Shown here piece by piece: positions 9,256-19,872 of a stretch of 32,895 bases of DNA; position 1 is the first letter of the stretch; each line of letters opens with the position of its first letter. The notes under the pieces were generated by a model. It searched no databases. It was not told where the DNA came from and saw nothing but the letters and a program-made list of their open reading frames with translations. The position numbers were made by a program, and so were the translations under genes. The stretch lies in assembly GCA_900128395.1 (NCBI GenBank), contig LT649361.1, positions 1 through 32,895 on the forward strand, in the 5' to 3' direction. Source of the stretch: Stramenopiles sp. TOSAG23-2 (taxonomy: Eukaryota; Sar).

Positions 9256-9773
9256 ATGTTAAGTGCAAGTGCATTGACGGATTTTTTAAGCAGTGTATGT
9301 TCCGATGGAGTGGACCATGCAATCGTAGTGAATTCAGAAGGATCATTATTAGGTGTTGGTACAGCAGAAAATGTAACAACAAATGTAAGTAAAAAAAAAA
9401 GAACCCTTTCAAACATTTAATAATCTATTTCTAACAATACGTATCCATACAAATCATTTATTTACAGATATTACCTGAAATTACATCATCATTTTTGACA
9501 AATATATGGGAAAATTATGCTGGTACCACTGGTAATGGACAAAACAATATGGATACAAAATCATCGTCTACTATGAATAATAACAATAATAATAAACAAC
9601 GTCCATTAAAAGATGTTTATATCAAATTAGAAAATGGTGTTATTGCAATGGCAAAAGTAAATAATCAATACCTTGTATGTGTATGTGGTGCAACCAGTGT
9701 AAATGAAATGGCATTACGTGCTAGATTGTCCGGTTTGATTAAAGAATTAACAAACGCAATGGCAGGTCCATAA
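9256..9773 (+). CDS. LAMTOR2: Ragulator subunit LAMTOR2 (roadblock/LC7 fold), two exons
   Basis: Joining 9256-9384 to 9468-9773 gives a 144-residue roadblock/LC7 protein resembling LAMTOR2 (p14), a subunit of the Ragulator complex that anchors Rag GTPases and mTORC1 to lysosomes. Exon 1 encodes an N-terminus like LAMTOR2: ALTDFLSSVCSDGV and then IVVNSEGSLLGVG. Exon 2 continues with ILPEITSSFLTNIWENY, a position-by-position counterpart of the family's helix. A small Asn-rich insert (about residues 70-76) follows, then the strands DVYIKLENGVIAMAKV and YLVCVCG and the final helix LRARLSGLIKEL. The ATG at 9256 follows ACC. The exon junction is in phase 0. It converges with SmD2 (176-bp gap). Related roadblock proteins (LAMTOR3, dynein light chain) are the alternatives, but the EGSLL and SNIW-like motifs favour LAMTOR2. 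Confidence 0.88.
9385..9467 (+). other. Spliceosomal intron in LAMTOR2 (83 nt)
   Basis: The intron begins GTAAGTA, has a branch-site-like CTAACAA at 9431-9437 and ends TTTACAG. Removing it joins two parts of one roadblock domain in phase 0. Reading through meets a stop (TAA about 9418-9420). Confidence 0.92.
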
Positions 9774-9949
9774 AAATATATATATTATATATTCACTTAA
9801 TATGAAAATATATTGTTTAAAATCTAAAAAAAGAAATTTTATTATTTTACAACACGAATCTTTCCATCAAACTTTTTCTCACCACAAAATCTTTAAACAC
9901 TCCTTATTTATTAAATATATAAAATCTAATTTCATGTACGAATAGATAA

Positions 9950-10267
9950 TTATGACGCAGCAGCTGCAGGATTTGCAACGACAATGACTACGTTATCACC
10001 ACGCAAAAACATTTTACCAATATACCTATCTTTATGAGTTGCACTACCACCTTTCCTATTCGTTTCACTCCATAATTCTTTTACATTTTCAAGTACCATA
10101 TTGCAATGACGATCAAATGCTTTGACTCTTGCTAATAATTTATGGTTATTTCTTAAACTAATTAATATTTGTGTATTTTTCGTGACGCTATTCATTAATA
10201 TGGACAACGGACCTTTACTAAAATCTTCCGTCTCGTTGTCATCTTTCTCTACTACCATTGATGACAT
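9950..10267 (-). CDS. SNRPD2: Small nuclear ribonucleoprotein SmD2
   Basis: This 105-residue protein is a core subunit of the heptameric Sm ring on U1, U2, U4 and U5 snRNAs, needed for splicing. The Sm1 motif spans about residues 32-65 ([20 protein letters not shown] and [15 protein letters not shown]). The Sm2 motif is [13 protein letters not shown] (about 85-97). The [13 protein letters not shown] stretch is nearly invariant in SmD2 and separates it from other Sm/LSm proteins. The N-terminal extension with FSKGPLSIL matches the D2 family. The loop between the motifs ([11 protein letters not shown]) is shorter than in animals. A second Met at residue 4 is an alternative start. Its presence fits the introns found in this window. 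Confidence 0.96.
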   Translation of the reverse strand: MSSMVVEKDDNETEDFSKGPLSILMNSVTKNTQILISLRNNHKLLARVKAFDRHCNMVLENVKELWSETNRKGGSATHKDRYIGKMFLRGDNVVIVVANPAAAAS

Positions 10268-11213
10268 CTTGTGTATCTTTCACTCTTCGTTGATTTCTTT
10301 TGATGATGATGATGGAGGATGATGACAAATACTTTTACCTCGTCTCTTCCCACACTTGTTTGTATAATATTAGAATATATACTAGTATTCAATTTTTGTC
10401 CATCAAAAATTCATTTTTTTAATTATAATAAATATCAAAAACCACCTTAACCTGATTGTGCATCGTATTCACCTGCTAGAGACGGATAAAAACCTTTTCC
10501 CAAAATCGTGTGGGGTTCAGTTGCTTCAAATAAGTATAGATTTAGTATAATATAAATATATATTTATATAGGATAATAGGATAATATCAATAAAATCGGA
10601 TATTCTAGATATTTTCATCCAAATTAAAATTAACACATTGGTCATTATTGGATTTTATGAATTTAATTCTCGCCACCTATCAAATATTTATTTATACTAT
10701 ACTAAATCTGTACTAATTAGACCACGCCTGTTTTGAGGAGAGTTTCATCCGTCTTATTAACATGGATAAAACACTATATGCATAGCATGCGGGCATGGTA
10801 TAATGATATTATTTGCCTACTTTGTATACTTATACCGTTCATACTGTACTGTAATAATATATACCTACCAAATATATCGATATGGTATATGTCTATACCT
10901 TGTGTGCTATATCCATGTATTATCGTTATAGCAGGTGAATACGATTGGGGCCTCTCCATCATCCCCACCTCGTTTCTTCCTATCCATCCATATATTATCG
11001 ACAAATATATGGTAATTATTGGCATAAATATAATAAATATTATGGATATAAATATTAATAAAGATGTATATATGTCGGTGTGTCGGTGTGTGTGTATAAT
11101 ACGTAAAGAAGCAAGAAAAACCACATCTAGAACTTTTTTTTTGAATCACATTTAATATCAAACGACAATTATATCATTGTATTATATTCATATACAACAA
11201 GTACATATCAACC
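10268..11213. other. Divergent intergenic region between SmD2 and RPAC1
   Basis: No gene is supported. A 140-codon frame (10733-11155, +) begins at TTG, has irregular hydrophobic composition, is overlapped by equally long minus-strand frames and resembles no family I know. The stretch contains several ATATTTAT runs and a slightly GC-richer patch at about 10440-10520 with no RNA gene I can recognise. It presumably holds both promoters. Confidence 0.5.
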
Positions 11214-12386
11214 ATGGCAACATTTACATATCAATCCAAAAATCGATATGATATATTACCAACAGAAGTATCGCAGCGTATTATGGAATTGGAGAAAACA
11301 TCAGATAATTACCATGATGAAATATTTGCTAAAAATTTCAAGTGTCAAAATGTAAAAGTAAAAGATGATGGAAAAATATTAGAATTTGAACTAATTGGAA
11401 TAGATGCAGCTATTGCAAATGCTTTTCGTCGTATATTGATATCAGAAGTTGCAACAATGGCAATTAAAACCGTATATTTCCATGATAATACATCAATCAT
11501 ACAAGACGAAGTCTTGGCACATCGCTTAGGTTTAATACCAATAAAAATTGATCCAAATTTATTTCAAATTTACAATGATTCGATTGATAAAACAGATTTA
11601 AATACACTTGTATATCGTTTAGATGTTACATGTAAAAAGAAAAAAAAAACAAATAAATATAATAAAAATGGTAAAAGTAATAAAAAAAATGCAACAGCAA
11701 AAAATGAAATTGATCTTTCATCAGATGATGTTCCTATGGCAAACGGTAGCAGTAGCAACAGCAATAACAATAGCAATACTACTACTAATAATAATGATAA
11801 TAGCAATGATGGTTTAGATATGGATTATGATACACTTGAACATGGTATTGTATATTCAAGTGATTTAAAATGGATTAAACAAGGTTCTCAAGAGGAGCGA
11901 TTGAATGGTGTTGAACCAAGGCCAGTATATGAAGATATTGTTATTGCAAAATTACGACCAGGCCAACACATATCATTTGAATGCCATGCTGTACGTGGTT
12001 TAGGAAAAGAACATGCCAAGTTTTCACCTGTATGTACAGCACATTATAGGATGATGCCAGAAGTACAATTAGTAAAAGATGTGTTTGATGATAAAGCAAG
12101 GAAATTAATGAAATTAATGCCAGGTGTTTTTGAACTGGAAAATGTTTCTTCCGGGAAAGTCAAAGCAGTTGTAAAACATCCACAAAATTGTAGAATGTCA
12201 AGGAATTATACACGAGATGATGAATTGAAAGAAAGTGTAGTAGTTACAAGAAGACCTGATCATTTCATTTTTTCAATTGAATCAGTTGGACAATTGCCAC
12301 CTGAAGTATTATTTAAACGTGCGGTACAAGTATTAGTTAAAAAATGCGATAGTGTGATTAATAGTGTAAGAGGTGGTGGTAATTAA
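11214..12386 (+). CDS. POLR1C: RNA polymerase I/III subunit RPAC1 (AC40)
   Basis: The 390-residue protein is the alpha-like subunit shared by RNA polymerases I and III, which pairs with AC19 as the assembly platform. Motifs in order: LEFELIGIDAAIANAFRRIL (alpha motif, about 56-75), SEVATMAIKTVYFHDNTS, IIQDEVLAHRLGLIPIK (96-111), then LKWIKQGSQEE, DIVIAKLRPGQHISFECHA, GLGKEHAKFSPVCTAHYR and FIFSIESVGQLPPEVLFKRA near the C-terminus. The IDAAIANAFRR and HAKFSPV patterns are typical of RPAC1 rather than the Pol II homologue RPB3. Between about 140 and 205 sits an unusual insert of lysines, asparagines and serines, where homologues have a short loop. Start context ACCATGG is good. It converges with the histidine phosphatase gene (375-bp gap). 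Confidence 0.96.
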   Translation: MATFTYQSKNRYDILPTEVSQRIMELEKTSDNYHDEIFAKNFKCQNVKVKDDGKILEFELIGIDAAIANAFRRILISEVATMAIKTVYFHDNTSIIQDEVLAHRLGLIPIKIDPNLFQIYNDSIDKTDLNTLVYRLDVTCKKKKKTNKYNKNGKSNKKNATAKNEIDLSSDDVPMANGSSSNSNNNSNTTTNNNDNSNDGLDMDYDTLEHGIVYSSDLKWIKQGSQEERLNGVEPRPVYEDIVIAKLRPGQHISFECHAVRGLGKEHAKFSPVCTAHYRMMPEVQLVKDVFDDKARKLMKLMPGVFELENVSSGKVKAVVKHPQNCRMSRNYTRDDELKESVVVTRRPDHFIFSIESVGQLPPEVLFKRAVQVLVKKCDSVINSVRGGGN

Positions 12387-12761
12387 ATAATGATTTAAAT
12401 ATATATGATATATATGCGAATGATATATATGTTCCATTGGTGAGATGAGTATGATAGAGAGTGCAAAAAAATACAAAAAGAGTGAAAATGCACAACAAAA
12501 AATATTACGAGAGTATGATATCATAATTTTTGTGTGACACATTTAAGTAATTTTTAATTATTGCATACTTGGTTTATATTTCATATATAAAAAAATTTGT
12601 TTGTACATTTTCACTTCTCTCTCTCTTCATCACACACAAAATACGACTCGTACAAAATATAAAAGATACTCCCAAGGTAAAAATATATACGAACGTTCGT
12701 TTACAAGATTCTGCCCCTCGTGTATCGTGTATCATTCTGTAATGCACATATATATCATGCA
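12387..12761. other. Convergent 3' intergenic region
   Basis: This gap lies between two converging stop codons. It contains ATATATGATATATATGCGAATGATATATATG-type AT repeats (about 12397-12431, described in pieces: two copies of GATATATATG) and short frames lacking an ATG. I see no gene; it should hold both 3' ends. Confidence 0.5.
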
Positions 12762-13814
12762 TCACAATTTTGCACCTAAATGCAACTGACCAAAACGTTG
12801 CAATCGTTCAATTTGTAAATGTGTAGTATCATTAAAAAATTCAAGTCTGGTTTTCCATGGTGTCACGGAATGTGAACTACTACTACTTGGCCTTTCTCCA
12901 GGATATGAATATGTTGGCGATGGTAATAAAAACGAAGTTACTGATGTATTATAAATTGCATCTAATGCAATTGATTCCGCTTTTTCTCCTTTCTTATCAT
13001 TATTATTAGTATTCCAATTTACACCATTTGTTGTTAAGCGATTGGATATATTACCTATTGTCCCACCATGAGTGAACCATACAATTGTAATATCATCACC
13101 AGTTTGCCCACTTGCATTGTTTTGTAACGTTTGTATCCATTGAAACAATGTCATCATTCGCTTATGTTCCGCTTTATTTCCCTCCCATCCAAAATTATAC
13201 CATTTCGCATCATATGGTATTGGTAAACAATAGGATGAAATATCATTTGTTAATATTTTCTTTTCATCTGCATTTAAATCTTTTGGTTTTCGACTCCATG
13301 GAAAACGTTCCAACATTTCTTTACCAGTTTGTCCCATAGGTTGCCATTCAATGCTTTTTAATATCGCAATACCTTCTTTCCGTTTACCTTCTTTAATCAA
13401 TTTATTAACAGTATCTAGTTTGTCCAAATCTTTTTTATCTGCTAAACCTCCTTCTTCCATAATACTTGGTAATATCATTGCTTTATAGGATGGCACATAT
13501 TTTGTGATATATTTCATAATTGGATCAGCAGTTAAACAACAACGTTGAAATGGACTAACATACGTAATAAGTCGATTTTTCTTTGCTGCACCGACAAGCA
13601 ATGGTCCCCATACTTGGCCTAATTTTTCAGCTTGTTCAAATCCATGTGGTGATAAATTAGCATCCTGTCCCCCATTCGCTTCTTCTGGTCCATTTCTCAT
13701 AGTTTCATTAAAATCAGACATTGCTATTTCACCACGTCCAATTTTTTCCATAATAGATTCCATATATGCATTTTGCAACGATTGTGCATGTCGTATCATA
13801 ATTAATCGTACCAT
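12762..13814 (-). CDS. Histidine phosphatase (phosphoglycerate mutase-like) family protein
   Basis: The 350-residue protein has the histidine phosphatase active site. The N-terminal motif is LIMIRHAQSLQN (Arg8 and the phospho-acceptor His9; A replaces the usual G of RHG). It then shows LSPHGFEQAEKLG, VSPFQRCCLTA (Arg90), a likely proton donor in PSIMEEGGL (Glu119/Glu120), and the second histidine in VWFTHGGTIGNI (His248). It is longer than simple phosphoglycerate mutases because of inserts at about 130-215 and 260-310 (Asn/Lys-rich, then Ser-rich). The substrate cannot be told; the layout suits the broad branch of protist and fungal phosphatases rather than glycolytic PGAM. No targeting signal is seen. 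The ATG at 13814 is immediately followed by the conserved first strand. Confidence 0.88.
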   Translation of the reverse strand: MVRLIMIRHAQSLQNAYMESIMEKIGRGEIAMSDFNETMRNGPEEANGGQDANLSPHGFEQAEKLGQVWGPLLVGAAKKNRLITYVSPFQRCCLTADPIMKYITKYVPSYKAMILPSIMEEGGLADKKDLDKLDTVNKLIKEGKRKEGIAILKSIEWQPMGQTGKEMLERFPWSRKPKDLNADEKKILTNDISSYCLPIPYDAKWYNFGWEGNKAEHKRMMTLFQWIQTLQNNASGQTGDDITIVWFTHGGTIGNISNRLTTNGVNWNTNNNDKKGEKAESIALDAIYNTSVTSFLLPSPTYSYPGERPSSSSSHSVTPWKTRLEFFNDTTHLQIERLQRFGQLHLGAKL

Positions 13815-14427
13815 CTTCTTTCACTTGTTTTCGTTTTCTGAATATGAATCTTTGTTCCTCTCTCTCTCTCCTTTGATCTATCTTTTTTTTTTATATATAT
13901 CGCTCGCTTTTGACACACTATATATATATATCAACATATGTGTCTTTCAATCCAAACAATATTTTTTTAATAGAGGGTTGGACGCGTCGTTTTTTTTTTT
14001 TTTGGTAATTTTTTTTGGTTATTAATTATTATGATGCGCGAAAAAAAGAGGTGGATATTGATAGGCATCCAGGCTCGGTAGTATACACACAAAATAATCT
14101 TTTTTGTGTATAAGATTTTAATTTAAAGGTGATGAACCAACACTGAAAGCAACTTCTTTGAAGTTGTTAATTTGTGCACTTGTATATATCAAAAAAATAA
14201 AATACCTGATGGTGTATGTAGACGAGAGATGTGTATAGAAAGAAAGAAGATGATGATATAAATACTTATAGATATAACTTATGGACATTCAATTTTAGAA
14301 TATTTTTTAAACATAATAAGATCAAAACGTATTAGGTTGAACTCTGTAAATAAATAAATAAATAAATTAATAAATACGAGATAATAATATAGTAATAATA
14401 AATAAAAAATTGGATTTTTAATAATAA
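13815..14427. other. Divergent intergenic region between the phosphatase and ankyrin genes
   Basis: No gene is supported. It holds pyrimidine-rich and TA-rich tracts (about 13856-13932), a run of T residues at about 13990-14003 and a TAAATAAATAAATAAAT run at about 14346-14366. It probably contains both promoters. Confidence 0.5.
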
Positions 14428-15153
14428 ATGACAGATTTAGTAAATCATAATAATAACAATACAACTACAGATGTAAGCTCATTATCAACACCCGATACCG
14501 CTGTTACTGATAAAGTATACTTTCGCCCTGCATTATTTTATCAAATTGTACAACCATATCATATTGTAGATAGTGGATTGGAATTTAAAATGAACTTTGA
14601 TACAAAAGAAAACAAGGCCAGATTTCCAAATACGATAAATTTTGAAAATAATCCAGAACGTTTGGAGCAATTAAAAAAGCAAGCTTGTGCTATTGTAAAT
14701 CAAAATCAACAACGTGACGATCGGCGAATTTTAATACGGCGTATGAAAAATGCTGCTACTTGGAATGATATTAAAACCATTCAAATCATGATATCAACAT
14801 GTTATGTAACGCCAGAAGTTGCCATACCAACTTTAATTGAAGCTATTTCACATGGCCACATTGATATTGTTAAGTTTTTAATTGATGAAACAGGTTGCCC
14901 AATAACTAAATTTTGTTCTCAATCAACTATTAAAACTCCATTGCATCATGCTGCAGAGAGTGGACATGAAAATATATTAAAATTGTTATTATCAAAAATT
15001 GAAACAAAAGAAGAATGTTTACTACCAACAGCAGATTCAATAAATCAAACTATTATTGATATCTTACGTAACAATGATATGGGTATAATGGCTAGAAGAA
15101 TTTTACAAATTGTTAATGAAAAACAAAATGTATCTGCTCCAACAACAGCGTGA
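14428..15153 (+). CDS. Small ankyrin-repeat protein, unknown function
   Basis: The 241-residue protein has an N-terminal Asn/Thr-rich segment, a middle region I do not recognise, and about two ankyrin repeats at roughly 131-190. The clearest are AIPTLIEAISHGHIDIVKFL and the consensus-like TPLHHAAESGHENILKLLLS. A possible degenerate third repeat (DIKTIQIMISTCYV) lies before them. There is no signal peptide or membrane segment. The function cannot be inferred from ankyrin repeats alone; they usually mediate protein contacts. It has an ATG start after an AATAATAA leader and converges with acetyl-CoA synthetase. Confidence 0.8.
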   Translation: MTDLVNHNNNNTTTDVSSLSTPDTAVTDKVYFRPALFYQIVQPYHIVDSGLEFKMNFDTKENKARFPNTINFENNPERLEQLKKQACAIVNQNQQRDDRRILIRRMKNAATWNDIKTIQIMISTCYVTPEVAIPTLIEAISHGHIDIVKFLIDETGCPITKFCSQSTIKTPLHHAAESGHENILKLLLSKIETKEECLLPTADSINQTIIDILRNNDMGIMARRILQIVNEKQNVSAPTTA

Positions 15154-15566
15154 TTGATGAGAGATGAAAAAAAGAAAAATGATCAAAAAATTAAAAATAA
15201 GTTTTTAAAAATATTTTATGAATGCATTACTCGTGTAATAGATGATGACATGTGTGGATGGTCTAAAATAAAATATTTTTGCGCGTAAATATATATAAAT
15301 AATTTTTCGGTTTACACAAGTATACCCACACGTGTGTATTATATTTCGTGGTGTAATTTTAATTTTATGCACCTCTCTACACACGCCATATACTAGCCAC
15401 TATTAAGATACATTCAGAACATATATGATATATATATTTACTTTATAAGTTTATAAATATATGTTTACACGAAAAAAAATTCATTCTTTTAAATATATAT
15501 ATATATATATATATACATCATAATCATGTATATATATATATATTTAATATGCATGTAATACATCAA
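15154..15566. other. Convergent 3' intergenic region with (AT) microsatellite
   Basis: This gap separates converging stop codons. It contains an (AT)11 tract at 15493-15514 and a second TA-rich tract at about 15528-15544. It holds no gene I can see; the 3' ends of both neighbours should lie here. Confidence 0.55.
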
Positions 15567-17606
15567 TTAACGTGTTGCTTTAACTGCAGCAATAATTTTG
15601 TCTACGATCGTTGAATCTGCTAATGTACTAATATCACCAAGACCATCTTCTTCACCACAAGCTACTTTTCTTAAAATACGTCTCATGATTTTACCACTAC
15701 GTGTTTTTGGTAAACCTGGTACAATTACAACTTGATCTGGTGTTGCAAATGGACCAATGCCACCACGTACAGCCATGCGCAAGCCTTTAATTAGCTCAGC
15801 ACTTTCTTCAACACCTTGGTTAAGAATAACGTAACAAAAGATACCTTGTCCTTTAATTGCATGTGGAACACCAACAACGGCGGCTTCTGCTGCACTTTCG
15901 TGTGCAACGATTGCACTTTCAATTTCAGCGGTACCAATACGATGTCCAGAAATATTCATAACATCATCAACACGTCCAGTAATCCAGAAGAAACCATCCT
16001 CATCAATAATACAACCATCACCGGTGAAGTAATATCCTGGATATGGTTTCATGTATACATTTAAGTAACGTTCATGGTTGCCAAAGACGGTACGTGCCAT
16101 TCCAGGCCATGGGCGTCTGATGCAAAGTACCCCTTCGGATTTGGAACCTTTGTTCCATGGGATTTCTACACCACTTTCTGCATTTACTAATAATGGATCA
16201 ACACCGAAAAATGGCAAAGTTGCACTACCTGGTTTGGTTGGTGTGCATCCTGGCAATGGTGTTAACATATTACCACCAGTCTCCGTTTGCCACCATGTAT
16301 CTACGATTTGGCATTTGCCTTTACCAACTACGTTGTAATACCATACCCATGCTTCCGGGTTAATTGGTTCGCCAACGGTACCTAATACTCTTAATGTCGA
16401 TAAATCATGTTTATTGACTGGATCGTCACCATATTTCATAAGTGCACGAATAGCAGTTGGTGCAGTGTAAAATTGTGTAATTTTATGTCTTTCAACCATA
16501 TCCCAATAACGTGATGGATTTGGGTACAATGGTGTACTTTCAAACATCAATGTTGTACCACCATTGCATAATGGTGCATATACAATGTATGTATGGCCCG
16601 TAATCCATCCACAATCAGCAACACATGCATATACATCGCCTTCACGATAATCAAATACATATTTTTGCGTCATTTGTGCATATAATAAATATCCAGCAGT
16701 AGAATGTGCAATACCTTTTGGTTTACCAGTGGAGCCAGATGTGTATAAATAAAACAAGGTATCTTCAGCATCCATCTCCTCGCATGGTACGTATGGGCGT
16801 GCATTTGGCATAGCATCTTCCACACCACGATTCATCCATAAATCGCGACCTTCAACAAAGTTAACATCTGCTCCAGTGCGTGTGAAAAGGAAACATTTTT
16901 CAACTTTACTTGGACCACCAGCACTTTCTGGGATATTTCCGATAGCCGTATCTGTGGTTTTTTTCAATGGAATTGCTCTTCCACCACGCATACCTTCATC
17001 GGCAGTAACAACGAATCTACTATTGCCATCAACAATACGATCTCTTAATGCATCTGCACTGAAACCAGCAAATACAACACTATGCGGAGCACCGATACGT
17101 GTCAATGCTAACATAACCATAGCACATTCTGGGATCATAGGCATATACAAAGTAACACAGTCACCTTTTCTTACGCCATTTTTTTTAAATACTTCAGCAA
17201 TTTGGCATACACTTCTTAATAATTCTTTGTAAGTAATTTTGCGCACATTGCCTGGTTCATCACCTTCCCAAATAATAGCAACTTGATCTCCGCGTGTTTT
17301 TACATGGCGATCAATACAATTGTATGAAACGTTCAATTTCCCACCGGTAAACCAAGCAACGTCACCGTTTTCAAATCCACCTTGTCTTACTTCAGTGAAA
17401 TCACGGAACCATGATAAATTATCACGTGCCATTTCACCCCAAAACGCACTATTTTCATTGATTGAGCGATCATACATTTTTTGGTATGCTTCCATACCAC
17501 GTACGTGTGCACCGGACGCCACACGTTCATTTACTGGGTACGTTGCCGTATTTGCATTTTCTTGTTGTTCCCCGTTTGACATTTTTGCTTTTTTTGAGCT
17601 GGACAT
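15567..17606 (-). CDS. ACS: Acetyl-CoA synthetase (AMP-forming)
   Basis: This 679-residue enzyme makes acetyl-CoA from acetate, ATP and CoA through acetyl-AMP. It is full length for the family. Motifs: the P-loop-like [11 protein letters not shown] (288-298), [17 protein letters not shown] (about 330-346), [11 protein letters not shown] (436-446, including the Trp that restricts the pocket to acetate), YFTGDG (527-532), the hinge region [17 protein letters not shown], and [15 protein letters not shown] (633-647) with the catalytic Lys639 that is acetylated in many homologues. The first 25 residues are polar and lysine-rich, unlike a strong mitochondrial presequence, and there is no C-terminal peroxisomal tripeptide, so a cytosolic location is most likely. 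Base composition is less AT-rich than in neighbours, in keeping with a highly expressed gene. Confidence 0.97.
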   Translation of the reverse strand: MSSSKKAKMSNGEQQENANTATYPVNERVASGAHVRGMEAYQKMYDRSINENSAFWGEMARDNLSWFRDFTEVRQGGFENGDVAWFTGGKLNVSYNCIDRHVKTRGDQVAIIWEGDEPGNVRKITYKELLRSVCQIAEVFKKNGVRKGDCVTLYMPMIPECAMVMLALTRIGAPHSVVFAGFSADALRDRIVDGNSRFVVTADEGMRGGRAIPLKKTTDTAIGNIPESAGGPSKVEKCFLFTRTGADVNFVEGRDLWMNRGVEDAMPNARPYVPCEEMDAEDTLFYLYTSGSTGKPKGIAHSTAGYLLYAQMTQKYVFDYREGDVYACVADCGWITGHTYIVYAPLCNGGTTLMFESTPLYPNPSRYWDMVERHKITQFYTAPTAIRALMKYGDDPVNKHDLSTLRVLGTVGEPINPEAWVWYYNVVGKGKCQIVDTWWQTETGGNMLTPLPGCTPTKPGSATLPFFGVDPLLVNAESGVEIPWNKGSKSEGVLCIRRPWPGMARTVFGNHERYLNVYMKPYPGYYFTGDGCIIDEDGFFWITGRVDDVMNISGHRIGTAEIESAIVAHESAAEAAVVGVPHAIKGQGIFCYVILNQGVEESAELIKGLRMAVRGGIGPFATPDQVVIVPGLPKTRSGKIMRRILRKVACGEEDGLGDISTLADSTIVDKIIAAVKATR

Positions 17607-18804
17607 ACAAAATGTATATAATAATTTATATTAATTGATAATAATATCACTATAATATGTTTTTTTAATTTGTATATATATGTTAAATGACTATATATAT
17701 ATCTGTATAACAATAATTATTTGTTTTCTTTTAAAAGTCATATGAATGGTATATATATAATTCTAATAATATCTTAATCTATTTCATAATATCTTTTCGC
17801 ACGCACGATATACTTCTTAGGGGGTATGTTTTTATGTCATTTTATGATAATAATTTGACTCATATGTAGATTATATTTAGCTACTATTTGTAATGTAATA
17901 AGAAATGTAAAATGACAATAAATATGTGGGGAGTGGAGAGGTAGATCGAGGCCTTCTTTGCGAATTGAACTTCTTCAAGCCAGGCTATTGTGCATGCTAT
18001 GTAATGCTATTTTTATATCTTTATCGAAATGTGGGGCTAGAAGTTGGATTGGCTATTTCTGGCTATGTATAGGGATAGTATAGGGATATATCGTACTTAG
18101 TAATGATAGGGAAAAGAAAGAAACTGTGAAAATATTTAAAGAATGCCGTGGCATCCTTATCCTGTGTGGGCGTGTGGCGATCCAAAAAGCTGTAGAGGTG
18201 AATTATCGTGCAGTATGCTTAGAAGTCTATTTTAGAATACCAGCCTTTTCCTATACATATCTATATCATCACACTATATACTATATACTATATCATATAT
18301 TATATCACACAACGAGATCTTTATTTTACTATTTTACTATTGGCGTGGTATGCTGTGGTATGCATGTGGTAAAAAATACACTAATTTTTGAACCAAGATG
18401 CCCCAACTGTTTACTGTATGATTTAAAGAGATACTGTAAGAGAGAGAAGTTAGTTGGCACGATTTGTAAATAATTCCAAGTAACATGCACATACCATTGT
18501 TGTTGGATCAAAATTTCATGGATCCACCATCCACACATAAGCTATATGTTGTTGAAACAATGATATGATAGTGTTAATTTTATTGTTTTAGAAGGCATAT
18601 AATAGCATGTTATTTTTATAGCATGATGCAGCATTATTATTAATTAATATTCTATTTATTACATCATATATACATATGAAAGCATGTATATATATACACA
18701 CACACACATATACATACAATACATAACTATTCTAACTACTTTGTAAAGAATCAATCGATAAATTATTAATATTAAACCATAACAATAATATTCGAATTTG
18801 AAAT
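17607..18804. other. Long divergent intergenic region
   Basis: About 1.2 kb between two divergent starts. I find no gene: the longest plus-strand frame (18126-18473) begins at GTG and has no family resemblance. It shows short repeats such as CTATATA units (about 18281-18300), two ATTTTACT units (about 18324-18338) and GTGGTATGC twice (about 18343-18361). A moderately GC-rich stretch at 17935-18060 does not fold into anything I recognise as tRNA or snRNA. Confidence 0.5.
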
Positions 18805-19314
18805 ATGTCGGACGTAAAAGATGTTGAGTTAACTGAGGTTAACGAGGTAAAGCGTGGCGAAACCTTGTTGGAAGCAACTGAGGCAAAACGTGAAATGGAG
18901 GCAGTATTAAATAGACTTATGGGAGATTCCAACAGTTTAAAAAAATTAGAAGATGAATTCTCTATGGAGTGTAGAGAAGCTCGTACTGCTTTACGTGCGT
19001 TAAAAAAAGCACAAAGACCAGAAACCAGGCGTTTGATTGAAAAAGAGAAGAGAAGAAGTGCATGTGAAAAACAAACTTCTAGCACTCCTTTCGACTGGGC
19101 GATGTTTGCAGTGATGGGCTTGATTTTACATGGAATTACTGGTGGCCTTTTTTCACTCGGTTTGCTTACTTTCCTCGGTAGTCAAGACGATGACGCAACA
19201 TTATGGGTATGGTTTGTATTAGAAGGTTTCTTTGCAACACTTTTAATCTATGGAATTGTCCAAGCAAATAAAGCACGTAAAGCAAGAGAAGCAGAAGAAT
19301 TGGAAGCGGTGTAG
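18805..19314 (+). CDS. Two-TM protein with N-terminal coiled coil, unknown function
   Basis: I do not recognise this 169-residue protein. Residues about 10-95 are highly charged with heptad-like spacing (AKREMEAVLNRL, LKKLEDEFSMECREARTALR), suggesting a coiled coil or long helix. Two hydrophobic segments follow: about 95-123 (MFAVMGLILHGITGGLFSLG) and about 131-155 (WVWFVLEGFFATLLIYGIV). They are separated by a short acidic turn (SQDDD). The protein ends in a basic then acidic helix (NKARKAREAEELEAV). It fits a small hairpin-type membrane protein with both ends on the same side. The ATG at 18805 and dense charge patterning support coding. It converges on MPP beta. Confidence 0.75.
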   Translation: MSDVKDVELTEVNEVKRGETLLEATEAKREMEAVLNRLMGDSNSLKKLEDEFSMECREARTALRALKKAQRPETRRLIEKEKRRSACEKQTSSTPFDWAMFAVMGLILHGITGGLFSLGLLTFLGSQDDDATLWVWFVLEGFFATLLIYGIVQANKARKAREAEELEAV

Positions 19315-19872
19315 GATATGTGGCGTTATAAGATCCAACAAAAGGAAATATATATATTATATAATAATGCTGATCATATAAAAAAAAAAAGAAATTGTGT
19401 CATGTATTTTAATATAAAACCAAAGAAGAGAGAGGGGGATAAAAAAAGATTTTCGTATTCTCCGTTAATTATATTAAAAGTTACGAGTATATTTTTTTAA
19501 CCATTTCACTATTTTAGCTATCATATTTTTAAACACGCATATATATTTAAATATGAGATATTTCCCCCCTCTTTTTTTTAAAACACAGCCATACATCGCA
19601 CACATTTTAAATATGATAAGATTAGCAAGACTAACTTTTTTTCATCTTCTTCATTTTAAATGTTACACCATATGATACATGTTTTTAGAAAGACTGCTAA
19701 TACATTGTACCTTTACCAGTACATATATTTAATAAAAATATAGACCGTTTCTTTCTTTCATTTTCTTCTTATACATACACATACACAGATGTATAATACA
19801 CACACACACACACACATAATAGCCATACATGCATCTGATAAAACGCATCATCATAATCTGACATGAGATGAT
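19315..19872. other. Convergent 3' intergenic region with (CA) microsatellite
   Basis: No gene is supported. A 60-codon lysine-rich frame beginning at an ATG (19318) looks like chance. An (AC)n tract lies at 19798-19816, and there are T-rich stretches at about 19568-19579. It should hold the 3' ends of the two-TM gene and of MPP beta. Confidence 0.5.

Noticed and set aside
10733-11155. 140-codon plus-strand frame
   Set aside because: It starts at TTG, is overlapped by equally long antisense frames, and looks like chance openness in AT-rich DNA.
18126-18473. 115-codon plus-strand frame
   Set aside because: It starts at GTG, has irregular composition and resembles nothing known.
19318-19500. 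60-codon lysine-rich frame after the two-TM gene
   Set aside because: It has an ATG but lies in a 3' region, is short and is compositionally random.
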